Shown here piece after piece: positions 16,501-24,197 of a stretch of 33,210 bases of DNA. The notes beneath the pieces are model-generated. The model did no database searches and had not been told where the DNA came from. It saw only the letters and a list, made by a program, of their open reading frames with translations. A program made the position numbers and the translations under genes. The stretch lies in assembly GCF_008016535.1 (NCBI RefSeq), contig NZ_SAXY01000051.1:1-33210 (forward strand), written 5' to 3'. The stretch is from Brachyspira pilosicoli. Lineage in GTDB: Bacteria > Spirochaetota > Brachyspiria > Brachyspirales > Brachyspiraceae. The stretch's first letter is position 1, and every line of letters begins with the position of its first letter.

Positions 16501-16511
16501 AAGGATAAATT

Positions 16512-18023
16512 ATGTCTAATAATTTAATAAATGATGAAGAGTTTATGCAGATAAAAAAGGAACTTGATGAAATACTTAGAGAAATAGATAGATTAGCATC
16601 GCCTTGGATAGATTTGGGAAATGCAGTTGCTGGTATTGGTTTAATATCTGCTTTTATGATAAATCCATTAGTAGGTCTTGGAGCAGCGGCAGCAGGCTGG
16701 TTATTCAGTAACGCCAAAAAAGAAGAAGCATTAGAAAATAAGAGACAAGTATTTTATGAGGCTTTACCTAGATTAAAAAAATCAGCTAGAGTTAAAATAC
16801 CTGCTATAGAACATACTATAAACATTCTTGATAATAATATTAGTTTCATCGAAAACACTATGCTGAACGATGCTAAATTAATAGTAACAGAAAACAATGC
16901 CCAGAACAAAGAATATCTCATTAATGGTTTGGCTTCTTCTTTTAAAGCATACTGCAGATTTACTTATATGCAGGAATTATATGAATATGCATTAGACACA
17001 TATAATGCTTGGCTTAATGAAGAATATTCAGCAGGTTATCAATGTCCTAATATAAATGATTCAAATAGAGAATCTGCAAAAGTATTATATGAAAATTCTG
17101 ATTTTTCTACTATTATATCTGAAAATCCTTCAATAGGCTCATTATTAATATTAGATAACAATAATGATGATGATATTAGATTTTTATCACAAACTGTATC
17201 TGAAGAAGTTTATATAGACTATATTTTTGATGACATTTTATTTGTTAACAGAGAAAATGAAAAATTAATACATACGAGATTATTATCTGACTATGATAGT
17301 CATAGAAGTTATAAAGTAGAAATGAGCTTATCTAATCATTATGATAAAATGCCTATGGTTTTATTTTTGACTCCTATTGTATCATTTATAGCTTTAATAA
17401 TAGCAGGGTGGGGAGAAAAGGATGTAGGTTTTTTCAAATATCTATTTATTTTAATTTCATGCTCGGCATTGATAACAGGAATAATTGCAGCTATTTGGGT
17501 TGTTTTATATTATTTTTTATTTAATATTAGATATAGATTTTATAAATCTAATAAGGTTAAAGGTATAATATACTTTATTATATTAACAGTATTAGTATGT
17601 TCTATATTTTTTATATTTAACAAAGTTAGCTCCTTAAAGATATATAATCAAAATACTTATAATCAGAATAAACTTCTTGAAAAAGGAATAAATTATTATA
17701 ATAATGACAATTATAAAGAAGCTATACAATGCTTAAAAAAAGCTGCGGAATTAAAACCTGATGATTATTTGAATTGGTATTGGTTAGGGCGTTCTTATAA
17801 TGGTAATGGTGACTATAAAGAAGCTATACGATGCTTAAAAAAAGCTGTAGAATTAGATCCTGATAATGCTAATAATTGGGAATGGCTTGGAGATTCTTAT
17901 AGTAAAAATAAGCAATTCAAAGAAGCACAAAATGCTTATGCTAAGGCTTTAGAAATTGAACCTGATAATGATTATTACAAAGAACAATTCAAATTAAATG
18001 GAGATAAGGCTAACGGAAGATAG
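16512..18023 (+). CDS. Membrane protein with C-terminal TPR repeats
   Basis: A 503-residue protein. The N-terminal third is a helical domain with a Gly/Ala-rich hydrophobic hairpin (about 36-65: AVAGIGLISAFMINPLVGLG). Residues about 100-270 are soluble and unassigned. Three membrane segments follow at about 281-302, 310-340 and 350-370. The last 110 residues are three canonical TPRs (YYNNDNYKEAIQCLKKAAEL, YNGNGDYKEAIRCLKKAVEL, YSKNKQFKEAQNAYAKALEI). The TPRs probably bind a partner. AAAGGAT precedes the ATG. It is the last gene before a strong hairpin terminator. Its function is unknown, but it resembles the split TPR/TM2 protein in combining membrane segments with TPRs. Confidence 0.85.
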   Translation: MSNNLINDEEFMQIKKELDEILREIDRLASPWIDLGNAVAGIGLISAFMINPLVGLGAAAAGWLFSNAKKEEALENKRQVFYEALPRLKKSARVKIPAIEHTINILDNNISFIENTMLNDAKLIVTENNAQNKEYLINGLASSFKAYCRFTYMQELYEYALDTYNAWLNEEYSAGYQCPNINDSNRESAKVLYENSDFSTIISENPSIGSLLILDNNNDDDIRFLSQTVSEEVYIDYIFDDILFVNRENEKLIHTRLLSDYDSHRSYKVEMSLSNHYDKMPMVLFLTPIVSFIALIIAGWGEKDVGFFKYLFILISCSALITGIIAAIWVVLYYFLFNIRYRFYKSNKVKGIIYFIILTVLVCSIFFIFNKVSSLKIYNQNTYNQNKLLEKGINYYNNDNYKEAIQCLKKAAELKPDDYLNWYWLGRSYNGNGDYKEAIRCLKKAVELDPDNANNWEWLGDSYSKNKQFKEAQNAYAKALEIEPDNDYYKEQFKLNGDKANGR

Positions 18024-18047
18024 ATTTATTTTACTAAATAAAAACAA

Positions 18048-18086
18048 AAACTAGTTAATAATCCACTATAAATTATTAACTAGTTT
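18048..18086 (+). terminator. Hairpin terminator at the end of the TPR operon
   Basis: AAACTAGTTAATAAT (18048-18062), a 9-base loop, then the exact complement (18072-18086), followed by AAATTTTTAAT. The 15-bp stem is perfect but AT-rich. Confidence 0.75.
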
Positions 18087-18386
18087 AAATTTTTAATCTA
18101 TTTACCTTGCACTATATTTAATAATAATTTTTATAAAAAATATAATGCACGGGAACAAAATATATTGCATATAGAAATTCCTTAATTTATTAAAGTATAT
18201 AATAGTACTGTTAGGCGTTTTAATAAAAAAGCTTTTGTCTTTTTATTTTTTTATATAAAAATTTTTCACTAAATACATTTTTCTAAAAATTTGATTTTTT
18301 ATCTCTTTTGTATAATACTTATTATATAACGTTTATTATATTTAAATGTTGAATGTAATAAATTATCTTAAAAATAAGGATTTGCG
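18087..18386. other. AT-rich gap before phoH
   Basis: I see no gene here. A TATAAT lies at about 18311, but its only -35 candidate (TTGATT) is 14 bases away, which is too close for a confident promoter call. Confidence 0.4.
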
Positions 18387-19742
18387 ATGATAGAAAATTT
18401 TATACCTAATAAAAAAGTATTCGTTTTTGATACAAATGTTATACTGCATGATTTTAAATCAGTATTTTCTTTTGAAGAAACTAATATTGTTATACCTATC
18501 ACAGTTTTGGAAGAGGTTGATAAGTTCAAAAAAGGAAGCGATACAATTAATTTTAATGCGAGAGAGTTTATAAGGGAGCTTGATGCTATAGTTGAAAAAA
18601 ATGAAAAAACTGAAGGTGTGAAAGACATATTTAAAAAAGGTGCTTTGCTTGATAATAAGAGTAAGGTATTTGTTGATGTTAATAATGAAGAGAAAGAAGA
18701 TTTTAAAAGGATATTTGCAGGAAACATACCCGACCACAAAATACTATCTTGTGCATACAATTTGAAATCTGAAAATCATAGAGTAGTTCTCATTACAAAA
18801 GATATTAATATGAGAATGAAGGCAAGAAGTTTAGGTATAGATACTCAGGATTATAACACTGATAAAATAGATAAATTATCTTCACTATTTACAGGTATAG
18901 AAAGTATATTTGGTGACAATGCACTCGTTTATATAAAAGAGCTTCAAGAGAGTAAAGAGATAGGAGTTAAAGAAGAGCATTCAATTTATCCTAATACATA
19001 TTTTTGCTACAGAGTAAATGAAGAAGATGATGCAGTAATAGGTAAATATAAAGATGATACTAATACTATAGTTTATGTTGATAGTAATATTAATGCTTAT
19101 GGAATAAAACCAAGAAATGAAGAGCAGGCTATGGCTTTAGATGTTTTGCTTGATAATGATATACCTTTAGTCACAATAATGGGTAAAGCTGGTACTGGTA
19201 AAACACTTTTAGCTCTTGCTGCTGCTTTAGAAAAAAGAAGAGAATATAGGCAAATACTTTTAGCCCGTCCAATTGTTGCACTTTCTAATAAAGATTTAGG
19301 TTTTTTGCCGGGAGATGTTAATAGTAAATTAGACCCTTATATGCAGCCTTTATTTGACAACCTTTCAGTAATACAGCATATTCACTCTGATGACAGTGAT
19401 GAAAGTAAGAACATCAAAAAAATGCTTGAAAATGAAAAGATAGTAATTTCTCCTTTAGCATATATTAGAGGAAGAAGCTTAAATAGAATATATTTTATAG
19501 TAGATGAAGCACAGAACTTAACTCCTCATGAAATAAAAACTATTATAACAAGAGCAGGCGAAGGAACAAAAATTGTTTTCACTGGCGACATTCACCAGAT
19601 AGATACTCCTTATTTGGACGAAAGAAACAATGGTCTTACTTATTTGATAGATAGAACCAAAGGAGAAGTTTTAAGCGGCACTGTAACACTTGAAAAAGGA
19701 GAGCGTTCAAAACTTGCCGAGCTTGCTGCGAACGTATTATAA
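18387..19742 (+). CDS. phoH: PhoH-family protein with N-terminal PIN domain
   Basis: A 451-residue cytoplasmic protein. Residues 10-150 form a PIN nuclease-type domain with acidic residues in FVFDTNVILHD and LEEVDKFK, and the later IPDHKILSCA and LITKDINMRMKA. Residues about 235-451 form the PhoH ATPase: Walker A GKAGTGKT (266-273), ILLARPIVALSNKDLGFLPG, Walker B FIVDEAQN (about 370-377), TGDIHQID and a final LEKGERSKLAELA. PIN-PhoH fusions (YlaK-like) are thought to act as RNA-directed nuclease/helicase-type enzymes. The ATG has AAGGAT upstream. It stands alone, with its own terminator. Confidence 0.93.
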   Translation: MIENFIPNKKVFVFDTNVILHDFKSVFSFEETNIVIPITVLEEVDKFKKGSDTINFNAREFIRELDAIVEKNEKTEGVKDIFKKGALLDNKSKVFVDVNNEEKEDFKRIFAGNIPDHKILSCAYNLKSENHRVVLITKDINMRMKARSLGIDTQDYNTDKIDKLSSLFTGIESIFGDNALVYIKELQESKEIGVKEEHSIYPNTYFCYRVNEEDDAVIGKYKDDTNTIVYVDSNINAYGIKPRNEEQAMALDVLLDNDIPLVTIMGKAGTGKTLLALAAALEKRREYRQILLARPIVALSNKDLGFLPGDVNSKLDPYMQPLFDNLSVIQHIHSDDSDESKNIKKMLENEKIVISPLAYIRGRSLNRIYFIVDEAQNLTPHEIKTIITRAGEGTKIVFTGDIHQIDTPYLDERNNGLTYLIDRTKGEVLSGTVTLEKGERSKLAELAANVL

Positions 19743-19763
19743 AATTATTGAATGAATAAATAT

Positions 19764-19803
19764 AAAGCATAAAGAGTAAAGCCCACCCTTTATGCTTTTT
19801 GTT
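19764..19803 (+). terminator. Rho-independent terminator of phoH
   Basis: AAAGCATAAAG (19764-19774) pairs with CTTTATGCTTT (19788-19798), and a T run follows. The loop contains GCCCACCC, one of the GC boxes scattered through the window's gaps. Confidence 0.85.
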
Positions 19804-19919
19804 TTTAATTGATATAAAATATTTTTAATTTCATAAATTATATTTTTATAAATTAGCACTTTTTGTTGTTTATTATTTTTTACAAGTTGCTGCAGGAAAA
19901 ATAACAATAAAAAATTTAA

Positions 19920-20651
19920 TTAACTTTTATAAATGCTGTCTATCATATATTTTAATTTTGTTGCTTCTATTTGTCCGGGTGCTGATGCTCTTTTAGCAGA
20001 AGCAAATGTAATTGCTGAATAAAATAATCTTGTTATAATGCCTTCTTCTCCCATTGATATCGATATTAGAGGTATATTATTTATTTCATTATGAAGCTCT
20101 AATATTGTTAATACATCTTTTTGTTTTTTTGGAGTGTAGGCTACTTTTGCTATATCAGCTTTTAATTTTATCATCTTTTTGATTCTATGAATTATTTCAA
20201 GTTTATTTGGTGTTTTACTAAAGTCATGATTAGAAAGAATAGTTTTTATATTTTCTTTTTTTGATAGTTTTATTAATTCTTTTATATCATTTTCTTTTAG
20301 AGTTAATAATTCTATATCTATAATTGAGAATAGTTTTTTATCTATTATAGTTTTATAAATATCAATCATACAGTCATAAGTATTAGGTTTTATATTGAGA
20401 TTTCCTCCTTCTTTAACGCTTCTTAAAGTAAATATTATAGGTTTAGATGTGCATTTTTTTATCTCTTTAGAAATTTCTTCTATATTGTTGTCGCTGTCTT
20501 CATAAAAATCTGCACGCCATTCTATTAAATCTATTGGAAGTTTATCTATTTCTTTTATATATTTTAAAGCGTCTTTTTTATGTTTTTCTATAACAGGAAT
20601 ACATATTTTAGGAACGCCATCGCCAATATTAACATTTTTTACTTTAATCAT
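19920..20651 (-). CDS. aroD: 3-dehydroquinate dehydratase, type I
   Basis: It dehydrates 3-dehydroquinate to 3-dehydroshikimate in the shikimate pathway. Type I motifs are all present in 243 residues: EWRAD (44-48), FTLR (74-77), the catalytic His in SNHDF (His142), the Schiff-base Lys in IAKVA (Lys169), ISMGEEG, and SAPGQ near the C-terminus. It lies 20 bases after aroE on the same strand, so the two consecutive pathway steps are co-expressed. A ribosome-binding site CGGAG precedes the ATG. Confidence 0.95.
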   Translation of the reverse strand: MIKVKNVNIGDGVPKICIPVIEKHKKDALKYIKEIDKLPIDLIEWRADFYEDSDNNIEEISKEIKKCTSKPIIFTLRSVKEGGNLNIKPNTYDCMIDIYKTIIDKKLFSIIDIELLTLKENDIKELIKLSKKENIKTILSNHDFSKTPNKLEIIHRIKKMIKLKADIAKVAYTPKKQKDVLTILELHNEINNIPLISISMGEEGIITRLFYSAITFASAKRASAPGQIEATKLKYMIDSIYKS

Positions 20652-20671
20652 AATAACTCCGCTAATATTTT

Positions 20672-21523
20672 TTAATTAAATATAATATTTTTTATATAAT
20701 CTACAGGCATCTCTTTAGAAGTCCACATCTCAAAAGCTAATGCCCCCTGATATAAAAGCATACCCATTCCATTAATTATTTTGCAATTTTCTTTTTCTGC
20801 TATTTGTAGCAATTTGGTTTTTGCTGGGCTATATATACAATCAGCAACGATTAAATCATCTCTAAAAAATGTTTTATCTTCTATAATTGAAGCATCATCT
20901 TTCATACCAACACTTGTAGCATTAATTAATAATTTGCTATTATTTATTTGTTTTTTTAATTCTTTTTTATTATCCAAAGTGTAAAGCTCTATTTTGCAAT
21001 TAGTTTTATCTTGAATATTGTCTATTATTTTTTTTTGTTCAGTCCAATTATTGTCCCTTTTAAAAACAGATATTTCTTTTACTCCGTAAAGAGCAAACTC
21101 AGTAATTATAGATATAGAAGCCCCTCCAATACCAAGTATTGTAACATCGCTATTTTTTATATTAATATTTTCTTCTTCAATGGATTTTATAAAACCTTTA
21201 CCGTCTGTAGAGTGCCCTGTTAAAACTCCGTTGTCATTAACTATAGTATTTACGCTTTGAGATAGACTTGCAGATTCTGAAATATTATCTAAATACTGTA
21301 TAACTTCTTTTTTATTCGGCATAGATAAATTAACGCCTCTCATATTTAACGTTTTTATAGAGAATACAGCTTCTTTCAAATTATTTTTATCTACTTCAAA
21401 AGCCAAATACACATAATCTAATGATAATTTTTCAAAAGATTTATTATGCATGATTGGGGATAAACTATGTCTGCAAGGTGAAGCAAAAAGTGCGGTTAAT
21501 GTTGTTTTTGCTGTTATATTCAT
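20672..21523 (-). CDS. aroE: Shikimate dehydrogenase
   Basis: It reduces 3-dehydroshikimate to shikimate with NADPH. The 283 residues show the substrate loop RHSLSPIMHN (Ser20, Ser22), the catalytic lysine in NLSMPNKK (Lys71 or Lys72), VNTIV, STDGKG (Asp107), a nucleotide-binding loop (ILGIGGASISI) and the C-terminal GMGMLLYQGALAFEMW. The usual NVTxPxK motif is altered to NLSMPNK, but the lysine is kept. It begins 7 bases after the CapD-like gene and is followed by aroD. Confidence 0.95.
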   Translation of the reverse strand: MNITAKTTLTALFASPCRHSLSPIMHNKSFEKLSLDYVYLAFEVDKNNLKEAVFSIKTLNMRGVNLSMPNKKEVIQYLDNISESASLSQSVNTIVNDNGVLTGHSTDGKGFIKSIEEENINIKNSDVTILGIGGASISIITEFALYGVKEISVFKRDNNWTEQKKIIDNIQDKTNCKIELYTLDNKKELKKQINNSKLLINATSVGMKDDASIIEDKTFFRDDLIVADCIYSPAKTKLLQIAEKENCKIINGMGMLLYQGALAFEMWTSKEMPVDYIKNIIFN

Positions 21524-21530
21524 TTTTTAA

Positions 21531-22979
21531 TTATCCTGTATATTCTTCTATATATTTTTTCATCAGCAATTTTATTGTATCTTTATCGGCATCGAGTGAA
21601 GCTATATCGAATGCATCAATCATTATTTTACGTTCTTCTGGTGTTAAACATTGTACAGGGTCTTTAGCTATAAATAATTTTTTATACTGTGAAGGTATTA
21701 AAGTTTCATCATCCATTAGAATCTCTTCATATAATTTTTCACCTTCTCTTATACCTGTAAATATTATAGGAATATCTTTCTCTGTAAGACCATACATCTT
21801 AAGCATATTTTTTGCCAAATCTAATATCTTTACAGGTTTACCCATATCTAAAGTAAATATAACTCCATCATTAAGTGTACAAGCTTTTATTACTAGTCTT
21901 GCTGCTTCTCTTATGGACATAAAAAATCTAACCATTTCTGGGTGTGTAACTGTTAGAGGTTTTCCTTCTCTAATCTGCCTTTCAAAAACTGGTATTACGC
22001 TTCCGCTACTTCCTAATACATTACCAAATCTTGTTATTTTAAATTTAGTGTTGTTTTGTTCATGCGAGAGTGACATTATCATTCTTTCGCATATTCTTTT
22101 ACTTGCCCCCATAAGTGATGTTGGACGCACTGCTTTATCTGTTGATATAAATATAAAGTTTTTTATATTATTTTTTATTGCTAATGTAGCTATATTTTCT
22201 GTTGCTAATATATTATTTTTAATTGCCTCTTCAGGATATTCTTCCATAAATGGCAAATGCTTATGTGCTGCTGCATGAAATATTATATCCGGATTTTCTT
22301 GCTTTAAGATTTTATCTACTTTTACATAATCTCTAACATTAGATATAATATATTTAAACTTATGTTTGTTCTTTTCATTTTTTCTGTCATTCAAAGACAT
22401 TATAAGACTATGTATAGCACTTTCAGAATTATCCAATGCCATTACTTTTTTTACAGGAAGTGTAACTAATTGTCTTACAAGTTCACTTCCAATAGAGCCT
22501 CCACCTCCTGTAACTAGTATTGTTTTATCTTTATAATAATCTGATATCTCTTTTTCATCGAAACCTATTTCCTCTCTTCCAAGCAAATCTGAAGGTTCTA
22601 TATTTCTAATGTCTTTAATAGAAGCATTTCCTTTTATTATCTCAAAAAAGCAAGGAAGTATTTTATATTTTATTGATGTAGGATATATTATATCTAGTAT
22701 TTCAAGAAGTTCTTTTTGTTTAAGTGTAGGTATTGCTATAATAATTTCTTCTATTTCTATATTATATTTTTTATATTTATTTATAATTTCTTCTATATCT
22801 TTAACTTTACCTTCAACTTTTATAGTATGATTATCAATATTAATTTCTTTTTTATTTTCATCATCATCCAAAAAACATAATATATTATATTCGTTATTTT
22901 CGTCTGATGTCAATATTTCAGAAGCAAGTGTTTCTCCTGCATTGCCAGCTCCGATAATAACAATGTTTTTTTTATTCAT
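21531..22979 (-). CDS. CapD/FlaA1-like nucleotide-sugar 4,6-dehydratase
   Basis: It probably converts UDP-GlcNAc, or a related nucleotide sugar, to a 4-keto-6-deoxy sugar for surface glycans. Residues about 3-115 form a first Rossmann fold (NIVIIGAGNAGETLASEIL). The second, catalytic SDR starts near 148 with TILVTGGGGSIGSELVRQL and contains HAAAHKHLPFME, FISTDKAVRPTSLMGASKR and FGNVLGSSGSVIPVF. The usual N-terminal four-helix membrane part of long CapD/PglF proteins is absent. The second ATG (22979) is the better start, because the GGGAT upstream is too close to the first (22985). It heads an operon with aroE and aroD. Confidence 0.88.
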   Translation of the reverse strand: MNKKNIVIIGAGNAGETLASEILTSDENNEYNILCFLDDDENKKEINIDNHTIKVEGKVKDIEEIINKYKKYNIEIEEIIIAIPTLKQKELLEILDIIYPTSIKYKILPCFFEIIKGNASIKDIRNIEPSDLLGREEIGFDEKEISDYYKDKTILVTGGGGSIGSELVRQLVTLPVKKVMALDNSESAIHSLIMSLNDRKNEKNKHKFKYIISNVRDYVKVDKILKQENPDIIFHAAAHKHLPFMEEYPEEAIKNNILATENIATLAIKNNIKNFIFISTDKAVRPTSLMGASKRICERMIMSLSHEQNNTKFKITRFGNVLGSSGSVIPVFERQIREGKPLTVTHPEMVRFFMSIREAARLVIKACTLNDGVIFTLDMGKPVKILDLAKNMLKMYGLTEKDIPIIFTGIREGEKLYEEILMDDETLIPSQYKKLFIAKDPVQCLTPEERKIMIDAFDIASLDADKDTIKLLMKKYIEEYTG

Positions 22980-23009
22980 ATACATCCCAAAATTATTTTT
23001 TAATAATTA

Positions 23010-23037
23010 ATTATAGTATATATTTGTTATTATACAA
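23010..23037 (-). promoter_or_regulatory. Promoter of the capD-like/aroE/aroD operon
   Basis: On the minus strand TTGTAT (23032-23037), 16 bases, TATAAT (23010-23015), about 30 bases before the start codon. Confidence 0.6.
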
Positions 23038-23050
23038 GTTTTTTAATTTA

Positions 23051-23470
23051 TTTACCGCACGGTGATGAAAATTTATTTATGCAATAAAAGTTGTATTCTA
23101 ATTTAGATTATATTTTATGTTGATTTACCGTGCGTTGTATAAATAAATAATTTAAAAAATATAGGGCGGGTAGCTAATATTATAGAAAAAACAAAAAATG
23201 AATATGAAGCAACAATAACAGTAAATGCAAAAAACTTGAGGGCGGGGATTGCAGTTTAAATTTAAAAACTATTTTGAATCCCACCCTATATGCTTATTGC
23301 TTAAATTTAATATACAAAACTATTATTAGTTATGCTCAAATTAGTAATAGCACTGCCCGCCCAGTTTTTATTAAAAAAATTATTTATTTACCGCACGGTG
23401 AGTAATTTTTTATTTATAATATAAGTTGTATTTTAATTTAGTTTATATTTTTTGTTGATTTAACGTGCGT
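23051..23470. repeat. Pair of about 85-bp repeats with ACCGCACGGT starts, around G-rich boxes
   Basis: Copy 1 (23051-23136) and copy 2 (about 23388-23470) run in the same direction. Each opens with TTTACCGCACGGTGA, has an AAGTTGTATT core and closes with TGTTGATTTA(A/C)CGTGCG. The ends are complementary (ACCGCACG/CGTGCG), as in a small hairpin or MITE-like element. Between them lie AGGGCGGGTAG (23163), GAGGGCGGGGATT (23239), CCCACCCTATA (23281) and TGCCCGCCCAG (23354). I see no supported gene in the roughly 600-base gap. Confidence 0.75.
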
Positions 23471-23528
23471 AGTGTTTATGCTTCATTTGATTGTTTGTAA
23501 AATATTTCAATTTAAATTGTTAGAAAAC

Positions 23529-23556
23529 TTGACAAATAGAAGTATAAAAATATAAT
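23529..23556 (+). promoter_or_regulatory. Promoter of the HAD/histidine kinase pair
   Basis: TTGACA (23529-23534), 16 bases, TATAAT (23551-23556): both hexamers match consensus. The ATG at 23583 follows with AAAGGA. Confidence 0.8.
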
Positions 23557-23582
23557 GAATATATTATATTAAAGGACTAAAA

Positions 23583-24197
23583 ATGATAAAAAATATTATA
23601 TCAGATATAGGAAATGTTTTATTTAAATTTGATATAGTTGATTTTCTATATAAACATACTGATAAAGTAGATGATGTAAATGAGTTTTTAGATAATACTA
23701 TAAGAGATAAAAATTGGAGTTTAATGGATAAAGGAGATTTATCTTTTAATGATGCTAAAAATTATTTTTTATCTGCTTGTCCTAAATATAAATTTATTTT
23801 AAAACAAATATTTGATTCTTATTTAGGTGATGTGTTATCTATACATCATAATATAGAAATATTAAAAGAGTATAAATTGAAAGGTTATAATATATATTAT
23901 TTATCTAATATGCCAATAGAAACTTTTAATGTAATAAGAAAAAAAACTGACTTTTTTGATAAAACATGTTCTGGCGGTATAATATCAGCTGATGTGAAAA
24001 TTATTAAACCAACTAAAGCAATATATGAACTGTTACTTAAAAGATATAAATTAAATATAAAAGAATGTTTATTTATAGATGATAATTTGGATAATGTTAT
24101 TTCTGCTCAAAAAATGGGAATAAAATCTATACATCTAAAAAATATAGATGATTTATCTTTAGAATTAAAAAATATAGAGTATGATGAAAATAATTAA
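23583..24197 (+). CDS. HAD-superfamily (class IA) phosphatase-like hydrolase
   Basis: A 204-residue cytoplasmic protein. Motif I is SDIGNVLF (nucleophile Asp8, with Gly in place of the usual second Asp, as in the YihX-like group). Motif II is LSNMP (Ser108), motif III is Lys142 in IIKPTKAIYELL, and motif IV is LFIDDNLDN (Asp166-Asp167). YihX-like members dephosphorylate sugar phosphates such as glucose-1-phosphate; the substrate here is not known. Its last 17 bases overlap the kinase gene, so the two are translationally coupled behind a consensus promoter. Confidence 0.88.
   Translation: MIKNIISDIGNVLFKFDIVDFLYKHTDKVDDVNEFLDNTIRDKNWSLMDKGDLSFNDAKNYFLSACPKYKFILKQIFDSYLGDVLSIHHNIEILKEYKLKGYNIYYLSNMPIETFNVIRKKTDFFDKTCSGGIISADVKIIKPTKAIYELLLKRYKLNIKECLFIDDNLDNVISAQKMGIKSIHLKNIDDLSLELKNIEYDENN

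Noticed and set aside
21454-22278. Long plus-strand frame of 274 codons
   Set aside because: It lies antisense to the well-supported CapD-like gene and to the aroE start, and its peptide has no recognisable domain.
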